Source: Solirubrobacter sp963798325 (GTDB lineage Bacteria > Actinomycetota > Thermoleophilia > Solirubrobacterales > Solirubrobacteraceae). From it: 64,000 nt of DNA. Shown here one piece after another: positions 7,754 to 15,756 of this stretch. Below the pieces are notes generated by a model. The model was given only the letters and a program-made list of their open reading frames with translations, was not told the origin of the DNA and did no database searches. The DNA lies in NCBI GenBank assembly GCA_963798325.1, contig CAWCSS010000001.1:1302001-1366000 (forward strand). The letters run 5' to 3'. The stretch's first letter is position 1, and the number at the start of each line of letters is the position of its first letter. Made by a program: the position numbers and the translations under genes.

Positions 7754-7806
7754 GGCGTCCAGTGAATCGCGCCAGCTGGGGCCGCAAGCAGCGTCCCTCC
7801 AAATAA
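7750..7806 (+). CDS. Micro-ORF 1: RASWGxK peptide coupled to subtilase 1
   Basis: The peptide is 18 residues, MRRPVNRASWGRKQRPSK. Its ATG starts on the third base of the final sense codon of the protease (ATGA overlap), so it has no room for its own promoter and would be read by re-initiation or by a -1 frameshift that extends the protease. The peptide contains RASWGRK; the second subtilase is followed, in the same relative frame, by a peptide containing RASWGGK. That repetition at two loci argues it is translated. It is basic, with one Trp that echoes the SSW repeats of the protease tail. A strong hairpin follows directly. Function unknown. Confidence 0.6.
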   Translation: MRRPVNRASWGRKQRPSK

Positions 7807-7818
7807 GTTCGATGCCTT

Positions 7819-7848
7819 CGGGGCGGGTGGCGCAAGCCGCCCGCCCCG
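7819..7848 (+). terminator. Strong GC hairpin after micro-ORF 1
   Basis: CGGGGCGGGTGGC pairs with GCCGCCCGCCCCG (13 bp, one G-U) around a GCAA tetraloop, 12 bases after the micro-ORF stop. There is no T-run, but GC-rich hairpins without one are usual in this kind of genome. It marks the end of the subtilase/micro-ORF transcript and supports the micro-ORF being its last gene. Confidence 0.65.
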
Positions 7849-7868
7849 AGCGCTATGGTCGCGCCGTC

Positions 7869-8339
7869 ATGGCCGACGACGACGAACAGGTGCGGATCGA
7901 GCATCCCAACCGGCGCAAGCCCGCGTCGCAGCTCGCCCGCCTGATCGTGATCGTGTTGCTGATCGCGTCCGCCGCGCTCGTCCTGATCGTCTCGATCGGC
8001 GGGTGGGACACGATCGAGGGCGCCAAGGCGATCCAGCTCGCCTACATCCCGCTGTATCTGGTGATGGCGCTCTTCGTGGCCCGCTGGGCCCGGGGTGTGC
8101 TGCCGATGATCGCGGGTCTGGCGATCATCCTCGGGATCTTCGGGAGCGTCGCCGCCCCCGCCTGGTTCGACCGTGACAAGGACGGTTTCACGGACCCGGC
8201 GATCTCCTCGGCCGTGCTCGGGCTGGTGTGCGCGATCCTGGTGATCGTGCAGATCGCGCTGCTGCTCAGCGCGATGATCGCGTTCCGCCAGAAGTGGAAC
8301 GTCGAGGTCGAGCGCCGGAGCGAACCGGCGCCCGCCTAG
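7869..8339 (+). CDS. Small four-helix membrane protein, unknown function
   Basis: The protein is 156 residues. After a polar N-terminus (DDDEQVRIEHPNRRKP) come four hydrophobic segments: LIVIVLLIASAALVLIVSI, the AYIPLYLVMALFV region, VLPMIAGLAIILGIFG, and AVLGLVCAILVIVQIALLL. A short charged tail follows. TATGGT lies nine bases before the ATG. It resembles DUF-type four-TM proteins with no known activity. It sits between the subtilase terminator and tRNA-Leu(CAA). Confidence 0.75.
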   Translation: MADDDEQVRIEHPNRRKPASQLARLIVIVLLIASAALVLIVSIGGWDTIEGAKAIQLAYIPLYLVMALFVARWARGVLPMIAGLAIILGIFGSVAAPAWFDRDKDGFTDPAISSAVLGLVCAILVIVQIALLLSAMIAFRQKWNVEVERRSEPAPA

Positions 8340-8355
8340 AATCGCTGGTCCACCT

Positions 8356-8438
8356 GCCCAGGTGGCGGAATGGCAGACGCGGAGGTCTCAAAAACCTCTG
8401 TCCTTACGGGCGTGCGGGTTCGAATCCCGCCCTGGGCA
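8356..8438 (+). tRNA. tRNA-Leu (anticodon CAA)
   Basis: This is an 83-nt class II tRNA. Acceptor GCCCAGG pairs with CCTGGGC, the anticodon stem is GAGGT/ACCTC around CTCAAAA (anticodon CAA, reads UUG), the variable arm is long, and the T-arm is GCGGG-TTCGAAT-CCCGC. The discriminator is A and no CCA is encoded. Confidence 0.95.
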
Positions 8439-8442
8439 CTCA

Positions 8443-8466
8443 GCTCGCGCGCGTCAGCGCGCGAGC
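8443..8466 (+). terminator. Bidirectional hairpin terminator
   Basis: GCTCGCGCGC and GCGCGCGAGC form a perfect 10-bp stem around GTCA. It begins five bases after the tRNA-Leu 3' end and sits before the stop of the convergent small gene, so it can end transcripts from both sides. Confidence 0.65.
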
Positions 8467-8485
8467 GGCTCGTGATCGCGGGTGA

Positions 8486-8728
8486 TCAGAAGGGCATCTT
8501 GCCGCGGCCCTTGCGACCCGCGGCACCGCTCTTGCCGACCATCTTGTTGGACGTGTTGAAGGGCTTCTGGAACCAGCGGCCGAGAGGGCCAGGGGCCTTG
8601 CTCGCACCGCGGCCGCCGAGCCCGATGACCTTCTGGGAGCCGCGCTGGGGGTGCTGCGAGAGCCGCGGGGCCAGGAAGGCCAGGATCAGGATGATGATGC
8701 AGAGGGCGATGACGCCGGCGATGACCAT
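8486..8728 (-). CDS. Small single-pass membrane protein with basic cytoplasmic tail
   Basis: The protein is 80 residues. One membrane helix (VIAGVIALCIIILILAFLA, residues 2-20) is followed by a Gly/Lys/Arg-rich tail containing PLGRWFQKPFNTSNKMVGKSG. The tail is strongly basic and lacks acidic residues. Nothing catalytic is visible. TAAGGC six bases before the ATG fits a leaderless start. Function unknown. Confidence 0.7.
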   Translation of the reverse strand: MVIAGVIALCIIILILAFLAPRLSQHPQRGSQKVIGLGGRGASKAPGPLGRWFQKPFNTSNKMVGKSGAAGRKGRGKMPF

Positions 8729-8757
8729 GGCCCAGCCTTACCCATGGCGTGTCGCAA

Positions 8758-9528
8758 TCACGCCAGGTAGGGCACCAGTGCGTCAACCAATGTTGGCGGA
8801 CCCACCACGACGCCGGGATTGGACGGGCCTACCGGGTCCAACGGCCTGAGATCCAGACCGGCGCACTCGCAGATCAACCCGCCGGCCGCCAGGTCCCACG
8901 CGTTGAGCCCGTGCTCGTAGTAGGCGTCCAGGCGCCCGCAGGCGGTCCAGGCGAGGTCGATGGCCGCGGCGCCGAAGCGGCGCACGTCGCGGCAGTACGG
9001 GAGCAGCCCAGCGACGACGGCGGCCTGCGCGCGCCGGACCTCGGCGTCGTAGCCGAAGCCGGTGCCGACCAGCGCGGTCGCGAGATCGTCCTTGGTCGAC
9101 GCCGTGATCGGGCGGCCGTCGAGCGTCGGGATTCCGCCGCGCTGCGCGGAGAAGAGCTCGTCGCGCTCCGGGTCGTAGACGACGCCGATCAGTGTGCCGT
9201 CGGCATCCTCGGCGGCGATCGAGACCGCCCACTGCGGAATGCCGAAGAGGAAGTTGACGGTGCCGTCGAGCGGGTCGACGACCCAGCGGATGCCGCTGGA
9301 GCCCGCGACGTCGCCGCCCTCTTCGCCGAGCACGCCGTCGTCCGGGCGCGCGGCGGCGATCCGTTCGCGGATCAGGTGCTCGGCCGCGTGGTCGGCCTCG
9401 CTGACGAGGTCGGTCGGGGTGCTCTTGGCCGAGATCCGCAGCTCCGGGCCGCGGAAGGCCTCGCGCAGCAGCGCACCCGCCTCGCGGGACACGGCCTCGG
9501 CCAGCGCGCGCAGTTCGCCCGTGGTCAT
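8758..9528 (-). CDS. Inositol monophosphatase family protein
   Basis: The protein is 256 residues, the usual length of the family. The three metal-binding motifs are present: LGEEGG (about 69-74), WVVDPLDGTVNF (about 84-95) and NAWDLAAGGLICECAG (about 203-218). It is predicted to hydrolyse inositol-1-phosphate or a related sugar or nucleotide phosphate (the SuhB/ImpA/HisN-like group) with Mg2+, in the cytoplasm. The exact substrate cannot be told from sequence. It is the second gene of an operon, its ATG overlapping the amidase stop (ATGA). Confidence 0.9.
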   Translation of the reverse strand: MTTGELRALAEAVSREAGALLREAFRGPELRISAKSTPTDLVSEADHAAEHLIRERIAAARPDDGVLGEEGGDVAGSSGIRWVVDPLDGTVNFLFGIPQWAVSIAAEDADGTLIGVVYDPERDELFSAQRGGIPTLDGRPITASTKDDLATALVGTGFGYDAEVRRAQAAVVAGLLPYCRDVRRFGAAAIDLAWTACGRLDAYYEHGLNAWDLAAGGLICECAGLDLRPLDPVGPSNPGVVVGPPTLVDALVPYLA

Positions 9529-10898
9529 GCCGCCACCGCCGGGCGCAGCGCGGGCCAGTCGGTGGCGCGCTCGAGCTGGGCGCAGAGCGAGACCAGGCGC
9601 GCCTCCGAGTCCGGCGGGCCGACGAACTGGACCGCCAGCGGGAACCCGTCCGGCGCGGAGCCCGCCGGCACCGAGACCGCGGGATGGCCGGTGTGGTTGA
9701 ACGTGCCGTTGTAGGGCGCGAAGCGCGTCATGCCGATCAGTGTGAGCCACCCCGGGCGTCCGTCGAATTCGCGCACCCGCGGCGGGCGGCGGGTGAACAT
9801 GGGCGTGAGCACGACGTCGGCGTGCTCGAAGATCGTGTTGATGCGGGCCGCGTCCTCGGCCACCCGGGCGGCGGCGCCGTCGGCGAGGCGCGACGGGATC
9901 GACGTCCCGATGCGGGCGATGCCGCGCGCGCGGCGGCTGAGGCGGTCGCGATGGCCGATCTCCTCGGCCTTGTCGCCGATCCCTCGGACGAAGCGCGTGA
10001 GCACCCGGTTGCCCATCGTCAGGCCGTAGTCGATCTCGCGCGTGGTCACCTCGTGACCGAGCTCGCGCAGCAGCTCGACCGTGCCGTCGATCGCGCCGCG
10101 CTGCTCGTCGTCGGGGTGGAGGCCGGGAATCGGCAGCGCGATGCTCAAGGCGATCCGCAGCCGCCCGGGATCGGCCGCGGCGGCCTCGGCCAGCGAGGGC
10201 CCGCCGTCCTTGACCGCATCCATGAAGCGGCCCGCGTCGGCCACCGTCCGCGTCAAGGGGCCGAACTCGGCCATCCCGCGGTGCGGCGCGACGTCCGGCG
10301 CGGTCGGAATCCGCCCCCGCTGCGGCTTGAGGCCGAACAGCCGGCAGCACGCCGCTGGGATGCGGACCGATCCGGCGCCGTCGGAGCCCAGCGCGGCGCT
10401 CGCCAAGCCCGCGGACACGGCGGTCGCGGAGCCGCCGCTGGACCCGCCTGAGGTCCGGTGCGGGTCCCAGGGGTTGCGCGTGACGCCGAACGTCGGCGAC
10501 TCGGTGAACGGCGTGGCCATCAGCTCCGGCACGTGCGTCTTGCCGATGATCACCGCACCCGCCCGGCGCAGCCGGGCGACCACCTCGGAGTCCGCCGGCT
10601 GCGGCTGCGGATCGGCGTCGCTGCCGTAGTTGGTCGTCTCGCCGGCGATGTGCACGTCGTCCTTGATGGCGATCACCACGCCGTTCAACGGCAGCCCCTG
10701 GTCGCGCCGGGCGTCGGCCGCGTCGGCCTCGGCCAGCGCGCGCTCGCCCAGCACCACCCGGTAGGCGTTGAGCACCGGCTGCAGGCGCGCGATCCGCGCC
10801 AGGAACAGCTCTGTGAGCTCGCGCGAGCTGATCTCGCCGGCGGCGATCAGCTCCGCGTGGCGTGTCAGCCCGGCGAAGGCGAGATCGACTGGGTCCAC
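9525..10898 (-). CDS. Amidase-signature family hydrolase
   Basis: The protein is 457 residues. The Ser-cisSer-Lys machinery is intact: Lys in VIAIKDDVH (about 78), cis-Ser in GGSSGGSA (about 153) and the nucleophile Ser in GSDGAGSVRIPAACC (about 177). It resembles bacterial amidases and the GatA family, but no gatB or gatC gene is nearby, so a small-molecule amidase is more likely. The GTG at 10898 is preferred over an upstream frame start because TAAGGT lies exactly seven bases before it, the leaderless pattern seen at several other genes here. It is co-transcribed with the downstream inositol phosphatase. Confidence 0.88.
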   Translation of the reverse strand: MDPVDLAFAGLTRHAELIAAGEISSRELTELFLARIARLQPVLNAYRVVLGERALAEADAADARRDQGLPLNGVVIAIKDDVHIAGETTNYGSDADPQPQPADSEVVARLRRAGAVIIGKTHVPELMATPFTESPTFGVTRNPWDPHRTSGGSSGGSATAVSAGLASAALGSDGAGSVRIPAACCRLFGLKPQRGRIPTAPDVAPHRGMAEFGPLTRTVADAGRFMDAVKDGGPSLAEAAAADPGRLRIALSIALPIPGLHPDDEQRGAIDGTVELLRELGHEVTTREIDYGLTMGNRVLTRFVRGIGDKAEEIGHRDRLSRRARGIARIGTSIPSRLADGAAARVAEDAARINTIFEHADVVLTPMFTRRPPRVREFDGRPGWLTLIGMTRFAPYNGTFNHTGHPAVSVPAGSAPDGFPLAVQFVGPPDSEARLVSLCAQLERATDWPALRPAVAA

Positions 10899-11020
10899 GG
10901 CCGGGACCTTATCGCCGCAGTCGCATGGGCCACAGATGGGCCGCGCTCGGAGGCGCACGAGCACCTGATCATGCGCAAGCAGAACCAGGTCGACTGGCTG
11001 CGTCGCCCCCGCCGCGAGCC

Positions 11021-11911
11021 CTAGGGATCGTCCACGCGCGCCGCGAGCGGCGCCTCCCCCGCGCGGTACGGGTCCGGCTCGGGCGGGAGCGGGCGGCGCG
11101 GGCGCAGGCCCGCCACGAGCATCAGCACGCCACCCGTGACCAGCACGAACGGCCAGAACTTCCCCGCGGTCCCGATGAACGCGACCAGGTTGGCGACGCC
11201 GAGGTAGGCGGGACCCGGATGGCGGTCGAGCGCGCCGAACGCGACCAGGCCCAGGCCGGCGCCGAGCAGCACGATCTGCCAGACGCCGCCGAGGCCGTCA
11301 CCCGCCCACAGCGCCTCGGCGCCGATCAGCGCGACCGCCAGGCCGGCGGCGTCGATCAACACCTCGGCGTGGCGCGGGGCAGGCTCGCGCAGGGCGAGCG
11401 AGGCGAGCACGAGCGCGGCCGCGTAGAGCACCAGGAGCACGCGGAACGGCGTCAGCGAGTCGACGCCGAACAGCCACGCCCAGCACGCCAGGATCGCGGT
11501 CCCGCCCGCGAGCGCCGCGCCCAGCAGCGCGATCGCGCTGTTGCGCTCCAGCGCGGGCCAGACCGCAAGGCCGGCCGCCAGGAGCGAGGCCAGCGCCAGC
11601 GCGAGCAGGAACGTGAGGCCGACCGTCGTGAAGCACAGCAGCAGCCCCGCGTAGAACAGGGGCCAGCCGGTCACGAGCAGGACGGACTGGTAGGCGGGTG
11701 GGAGCCCGTCCTCGTTCGGTGATTGCGCGCCGAGCCAGAACAGCAGCGCGCCCGGGAGGAGCAACGCCAGGGTCGACAGCGCGTCGGCCTCGTCGCGCCG
11801 CAGGACGATCACGGCGAGCCCGACGGCCAGCGAGACGCCACCCGCAGCAATCACCGGCCCGCGATGTGGCGGCGGGCGCAGGAGCTCTCGCAGGCCGCCC
11901 GCCAAGCTCAT
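11021..11911 (-). CDS. Polytopic membrane protein, unknown function
   Basis: The protein is 296 residues with about nine or ten hydrophobic segments rich in Leu/Ala/Gly (for example VIAAGGVSLAVGLAVIVL and LTFLLALALASLLAAGLAVW), short loops, and a Pro-rich hydrophilic C-terminus. No transporter or enzyme signature is visible. It is divergent from the enoyl-CoA hydratase, with only 20 bp between start codons. Confidence 0.72.
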   Translation of the reverse strand: MSLAGGLRELLRPPPHRGPVIAAGGVSLAVGLAVIVLRRDEADALSTLALLLPGALLFWLGAQSPNEDGLPPAYQSVLLVTGWPLFYAGLLLCFTTVGLTFLLALALASLLAAGLAVWPALERNSAIALLGAALAGGTAILACWAWLFGVDSLTPFRVLLVLYAAALVLASLALREPAPRHAEVLIDAAGLAVALIGAEALWAGDGLGGVWQIVLLGAGLGLVAFGALDRHPGPAYLGVANLVAFIGTAGKFWPFVLVTGGVLMLVAGLRPRRPLPPEPDPYRAGEAPLAARVDDP

Positions 11912-11931
11912 GGTGTCTAGGGTGCCAGGTT

Positions 11932-12699
11932 GTGGTCATCACCGAAGATCACGGGGCCGTCCGGCACGTCGTCCTGAACCGCCCCGAGAAGCGCAACGCG
12001 CTCAACCGCGAGCTCGTCGAGGCGATCGGCGCGGCTCTGCGCGACGCCGCGGGCGATCCGGACGTGCGGGTCGTCGTCCTCAAGGGCAACGGACCGGTGT
12101 TCTCCGCCGGGATGGACGTCGGCGCGCTCGCCGGCCTCGCCACCGCGCCGCACGAGCTGCGACCGTTCCGCCGGGTCTGCCTGGAGGCCTGGAACCTGGC
12201 CGAGGAGATGCCCAAGCCGACGATCTGCGCGATCCACGGCGCCTGCCTCGGCGGTGCGCTGGAGCTCGCGCTCGCCTGCGACCTGCGGGTGATGACCGAG
12301 GACGCGGTGGTCGGCCTGCCGGAGACCAAGCTCGGTCTGGTCCCGGACCTCGGCGGGTCGAGCCGCCTGCCCCAGATCGTGGGCGTCGGCCGGGCGAAGG
12401 AGATGATCCTGACCAGCCGCGTGATCGGCGCCATCGACGCCGAGCGCTACGGGCTCGCCAACCGCGTCGGTCCGAGCCTGGACGCGCTCGTCAACGAGCT
12501 CGCCGAAGAGCTGCTCGGCTGCTCGCCGATCGCCGTCGGGCTGGCCAAGCGCCTGATCGACGCGTCCGCCCGTCCGGCGCTCTCGACGACGCTCGAGCTC
12601 GAGGTCTCAGCCCAGGAGCAGTGCGCCCGGACCGAGGACCTGGTGGAAGGCGTGCGCGCCGCCGCCGAACGCCGCGCGCCCGACTTCAAGAACCGATAG
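11932..12699 (+). CDS. Enoyl-CoA hydratase/isomerase family protein
   Basis: The protein is 255 residues. The crotonase fold is marked by RPEKRNALN (about 15-23), FSAGMDVGALAGL (oxyanion-hole segment, about 57-69) and the HGACLGGALELALACDLR stretch (about 102-119) followed by PETKLGLVPDLGG (about 128-140). The crotonase Glu positions appear as E114 in GALELAL and E129 in PETKLG. It most likely hydrates enoyl-CoA in beta-oxidation or a related acyl-CoA route. The start GTG at 11932 has TAGGGT eight bases upstream. Its last 14 bases overlap the convergent exported-protein gene. Confidence 0.88.
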   Translation: MVITEDHGAVRHVVLNRPEKRNALNRELVEAIGAALRDAAGDPDVRVVVLKGNGPVFSAGMDVGALAGLATAPHELRPFRRVCLEAWNLAEEMPKPTICAIHGACLGGALELALACDLRVMTEDAVVGLPETKLGLVPDLGGSSRLPQIVGVGRAKEMILTSRVIGAIDAERYGLANRVGPSLDALVNELAEELLGCSPIAVGLAKRLIDASARPALSTTLELEVSAQEQCARTEDLVEGVRAAAERRAPDFKNR

Positions 12700-14149
12700 G
12701 AGACTTCCCCTTGCGAGCGCTGAAGAGCTTCGCCTTGGCGAGGTAGGCGCCGCCCGCCTTGACGACGACGGGCTTCTTGCGGCCCTTCACCAACACCGAC
12801 ACGCGGCCTTTGCCGACCTGCGTGACCGTGCCGTCGCAGCGGTCCTGGGTCACGAAGGTCGCGTTCTTCGCGGTCGCCGTGGACGCGCCCCCGATCGTGC
12901 GGAAGAAGCCCTTGGCCACCAGCGACAGCGCCCGCACGACGCCCTTCGCCGGCGCGCTCGGCCTCGTGCACGTCGACGAGGCGCCCGCCGGGGTGGCCAG
13001 CCGCAGGTCGGTCGAGATCCTCGTCTTCTTCTTCTTCTTGGCCGCCTTCTGGCGGATCGTGAAGACGCCCGCCTTGATCCGCGCCGACTGGACCTTGGCG
13101 CGCCGGCTCGACGCGGCGTAGGAGTTGGCCGCCGTGGAGACCTTGAGCTCGCCCTTGCGCGCGTCGACCGTCGCCCCCACGGGGAGCGTCGCCGCGCCCT
13201 TGAGCGGGATGAAGCCGCCGTCCTGAAGCAGCGAACGACCCGGCAGCTTCACGTACACCTCGCCGGAGATCGCCGTGACCTGCGCGCTCTTGCCCGGCTC
13301 GATCGGCAGGTTCGCCGACGGCAGGAGCTCGCACGCGTCGCCCACGCCGTCCTTGTCGGCGTCCGCCTGGTTGGTGTTGGCGTTCACCGGGCAGTTGTCG
13401 GTCGCGTCCGGCACGCCGTCCTTGTCCGCGTCCGGGATCGGCGCCGGCGGTGACGGCACCGGGACGAAGTAGTCCCTGACGGCCGGCGTCGGGTCGATGC
13501 GGCCGTAGGCGTCGATCGCGGACGCCTGCAGCGTGTGGTTGCCCACGCCGAGGACGCCGGGGCGGTTCGGGTTGAACGGGCTCGTGCAGCTCTCCAGCAG
13601 CTTGGCGTCGGTGATGCACTGGAAGCCCGTGATGTACGGGTGGGTGCTGTTGAGCTCGAAGTTCGGGCCGATCGCCGTGTCCGGCTGATCGAAGGTCGAA
13701 TAGGCGATGTCGTCGATGTCGAAGTCGCCCGTGCCCATCGCGGTGCGCGAGTACGAGTCCACGTAGTCGATCGACTTGCCCGCCAGCACGACCGGCTCCC
13801 ACGCGCCCGTTCCGGTGACGACCTGGGTGACGTCGCACGTGCTGCCCGCGCAACCCTCGAAGCCGAGCTCAGCGCCCTTGGGCACGCGCACGAAGAACTC
13901 GACCGTCCGCTGCGACTCCCCGAACTGCAGCAGCAGCGGGCTGCACGGCAGGTGCGCGTACGGCCCCCCGTCCCGCCCGCCGGACTGCACGATCGTCGGC
14001 GGCGGCGTGCAGTCCGACGGCGTGATCGTCGCGTCGGGATTGGAGATCGCCTTGTCGAACTTCAGGAGCGTCGGCCCCGGGGTCTCCTGCGCCGTGGCGG
14101 GCGCCGCCACGACCAACAACGCCAGCACCGTGGCGACCATCCATCTCAT
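12686..14149 (-). CDS. Exported protein with TSP3 calcium repeat and FecR-like domain (paralogue A)
   Basis: The protein is 487 residues with a signal peptide (cleavage near ATA-QE at about 20-21). A thrombospondin type 3 segment, DADKDGVPDATDNCPV followed by ADADKDGVGDACE, gives Asp-rich calcium-binding loops with a disulfide pair. It is followed by SGEVYVKLPG...LPVGATVDARKGELKVST, which resembles the beta-helical FecR domain. A short KKKKK cluster and a cysteine-containing C-terminal domain end the protein. It is the last gene of a three-gene operon; its ATG overlaps the stop of the paralogue before it. Probably an extracellular or surface protein with no recognisable catalytic site. Confidence 0.8.
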   Translation of the reverse strand: MRWMVATVLALLVVAAPATAQETPGPTLLKFDKAISNPDATITPSDCTPPPTIVQSGGRDGGPYAHLPCSPLLLQFGESQRTVEFFVRVPKGAELGFEGCAGSTCDVTQVVTGTGAWEPVVLAGKSIDYVDSYSRTAMGTGDFDIDDIAYSTFDQPDTAIGPNFELNSTHPYITGFQCITDAKLLESCTSPFNPNRPGVLGVGNHTLQASAIDAYGRIDPTPAVRDYFVPVPSPPAPIPDADKDGVPDATDNCPVNANTNQADADKDGVGDACELLPSANLPIEPGKSAQVTAISGEVYVKLPGRSLLQDGGFIPLKGAATLPVGATVDARKGELKVSTAANSYAASSRRAKVQSARIKAGVFTIRQKAAKKKKKTRISTDLRLATPAGASSTCTRPSAPAKGVVRALSLVAKGFFRTIGGASTATAKNATFVTQDRCDGTVTQVGKGRVSVLVKGRKKPVVVKAGGAYLAKAKLFSARKGKSPIGS

Positions 14150-15756
14150 GACTGCTGCCTGCTCCTGAACAACTTGGCCTTGACCAGATACGAGCGCCCC
14201 GCGGTGACGACCCGCGTGGTCTTCGCCGCGCGGGCGAGCACCTTGACCTTGCCCTTGCCGACGTCGGTGCGGGTCCCGTCGCAGCGGTCCTTGGTCGCCC
14301 ACGTCGCGTTCGACGCGGTGCTGATGCCGGCCGCGCCGACGATCCGGAACCGTCCCTTCGCCGTGGTCGCCGTCAACCCGCGCACGGTGCTGCTGCCGCG
14401 GCCCTTGATCGGGCCGGTGGTCTTCGCGCTCACGCACGCCGCCTGCTTGCCCGGCGCGGTCTGCAGTGCGAGATCGGTGGGGATCTTCTGCCGTGAAGTG
14501 GACGCCACGCGGCTCTGGCGGATCTTGAAGATCCCCGCCGAGGCCGCGACCGACTGCGTGCGCCCGCCCGAGCCGATCCGGCGCCCGTCGACGGTCGAGG
14601 CGATCGCGACACGGCCCTTGCGGGCATCCACGACGGTTCCGACCGGCAGCGACGCCTGGCCCTTCAAGGGCACGAAACCGGAGATCGGCGCAACCTGCTT
14701 GAACGAGCGCGACGCCGACGCCGTGTTCGGCAGCTTGATGAAGACCTCGCCGCTGAGCACCTCGGCCGTGACCCGCACGCCGGCCACCGGGGGCAGATCG
14801 CCGGACGGAGCGGTCTCGCACGCATCGCCCACGCCGTCGGTGTCACCGTCGGCCTGCGTGGCGTTCGAGACGGCGGGGCAGTTGTCACGCGCGTCCGGGA
14901 CGCCGTCGGCGTCCGCGTCGGGCGCGGCGACCGCCGCGAGCGGCGGTGCCGGCGGTGGGCTCAGGTCGACCGTCCAACTCCAGGTCACCGGCGTCGGGTC
15001 CGGCGTGCCGAAGCGGTCGCGCATCCCGACCGTGAAGGTGTGCGCTCCCGCCGCCAGCCCATGGACGGTGAGCGGCGGCCGGCACGCGACGGCGATCGCG
15101 CCGTCGAGCGAACAGTCGAAACGGGTGTCGGGCTGGTTGCCCATGAACAGGAAGCTCGCGTCGGTGCTGCGCGACACCGCGTCCGGGCGCGCGAGGAGCT
15201 CAGTGTCGGGCTGGGCGACCGGGCTGTAGGTGATGTCATCGACCGACATGTCCGGGAAGCACTCGCCGCAGTTGACGCTCAGCCGCACGGTCCGGATGTC
15301 GGCGCGCCCGAGCGAGGACTGCAGGACCACGGCACGCGCGAACCCGTACGAGTACGGGATCGGCGGGATCGGATTGACGCGGGTGCTCGCGTCCGGCTCG
15401 CCCGTCCACGCCTCGGCGTCGACGTCGTAGCTGGAGGAGACCCACAGCGAGACGCTCGCCTGCGGCTGGGCGAAGCGGACGACCAGCTCGCCGCCGGACA
15501 CGTAGAGCGAGCGCTGGCTCGCCTGGCCCGGCGAGTCGACCTCCGCGCACTGCAGCGGCGCCGCACTTGCCTCGGAGGCGTAGCTGCCACAGAAGCCGGG
15601 CGCCTCCAACGTCACCCCCGGGTAAGCGGCTTCGTCGATCTGGCCATCGGGTGCGTTCTCGAAGTCCAGGACGGTCGGCGGCGGCGCCAGCTCCGCGCGG
15701 GCCGGCGCCGCGAACAGCGCGAAGCCCACCAGCGCGGCGACCAGCGCTCGGACCAT
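14146..15756 (-). CDS. Exported protein with TSP3 repeat and FecR-like domain (paralogue B)
   Basis: The protein is 536 residues with a signal peptide (VRALVAALVGFALFAAPARA). It is similar to its downstream neighbour in domain order: an N-terminal beta domain with WVSSSYDVD and NCGEC, an Ig-like segment (FDCSLDG...LAAGAHTF), the TSP3 loops DADADGVPDARDNCP and DGDTDGVGDACE, then SGEVFIKLPN...LPVGTVVDARKGRVAI and a closing basic domain. A GTG six bases upstream could also start it; the ATG at 15756 is chosen because GAGAAG lies about ten bases before it. Its start overlaps the upstream stop by one base. Probably a tandem duplication of paralogue A. Confidence 0.8.
   Translation of the reverse strand: MVRALVAALVGFALFAAPARAELAPPPTVLDFENAPDGQIDEAAYPGVTLEAPGFCGSYASEASAAPLQCAEVDSPGQASQRSLYVSGGELVVRFAQPQASVSLWVSSSYDVDAEAWTGEPDASTRVNPIPPIPYSYGFARAVVLQSSLGRADIRTVRLSVNCGECFPDMSVDDITYSPVAQPDTELLARPDAVSRSTDASFLFMGNQPDTRFDCSLDGAIAVACRPPLTVHGLAAGAHTFTVGMRDRFGTPDPTPVTWSWTVDLSPPPAPPLAAVAAPDADADGVPDARDNCPAVSNATQADGDTDGVGDACETAPSGDLPPVAGVRVTAEVLSGEVFIKLPNTASASRSFKQVAPISGFVPLKGQASLPVGTVVDARKGRVAIASTVDGRRIGSGGRTQSVAASAGIFKIRQSRVASTSRQKIPTDLALQTAPGKQAACVSAKTTGPIKGRGSSTVRGLTATTAKGRFRIVGAAGISTASNATWATKDRCDGTRTDVGKGKVKVLARAAKTTRVVTAGRSYLVKAKLFRSRQQS

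Noticed and set aside
12686..14149. FecR-like domains taken as evidence for an iron-regulated sigma system
   Set aside because: No sigma factor or TonB receptor gene is nearby, and the domains are in secreted proteins with TSP3 loops.
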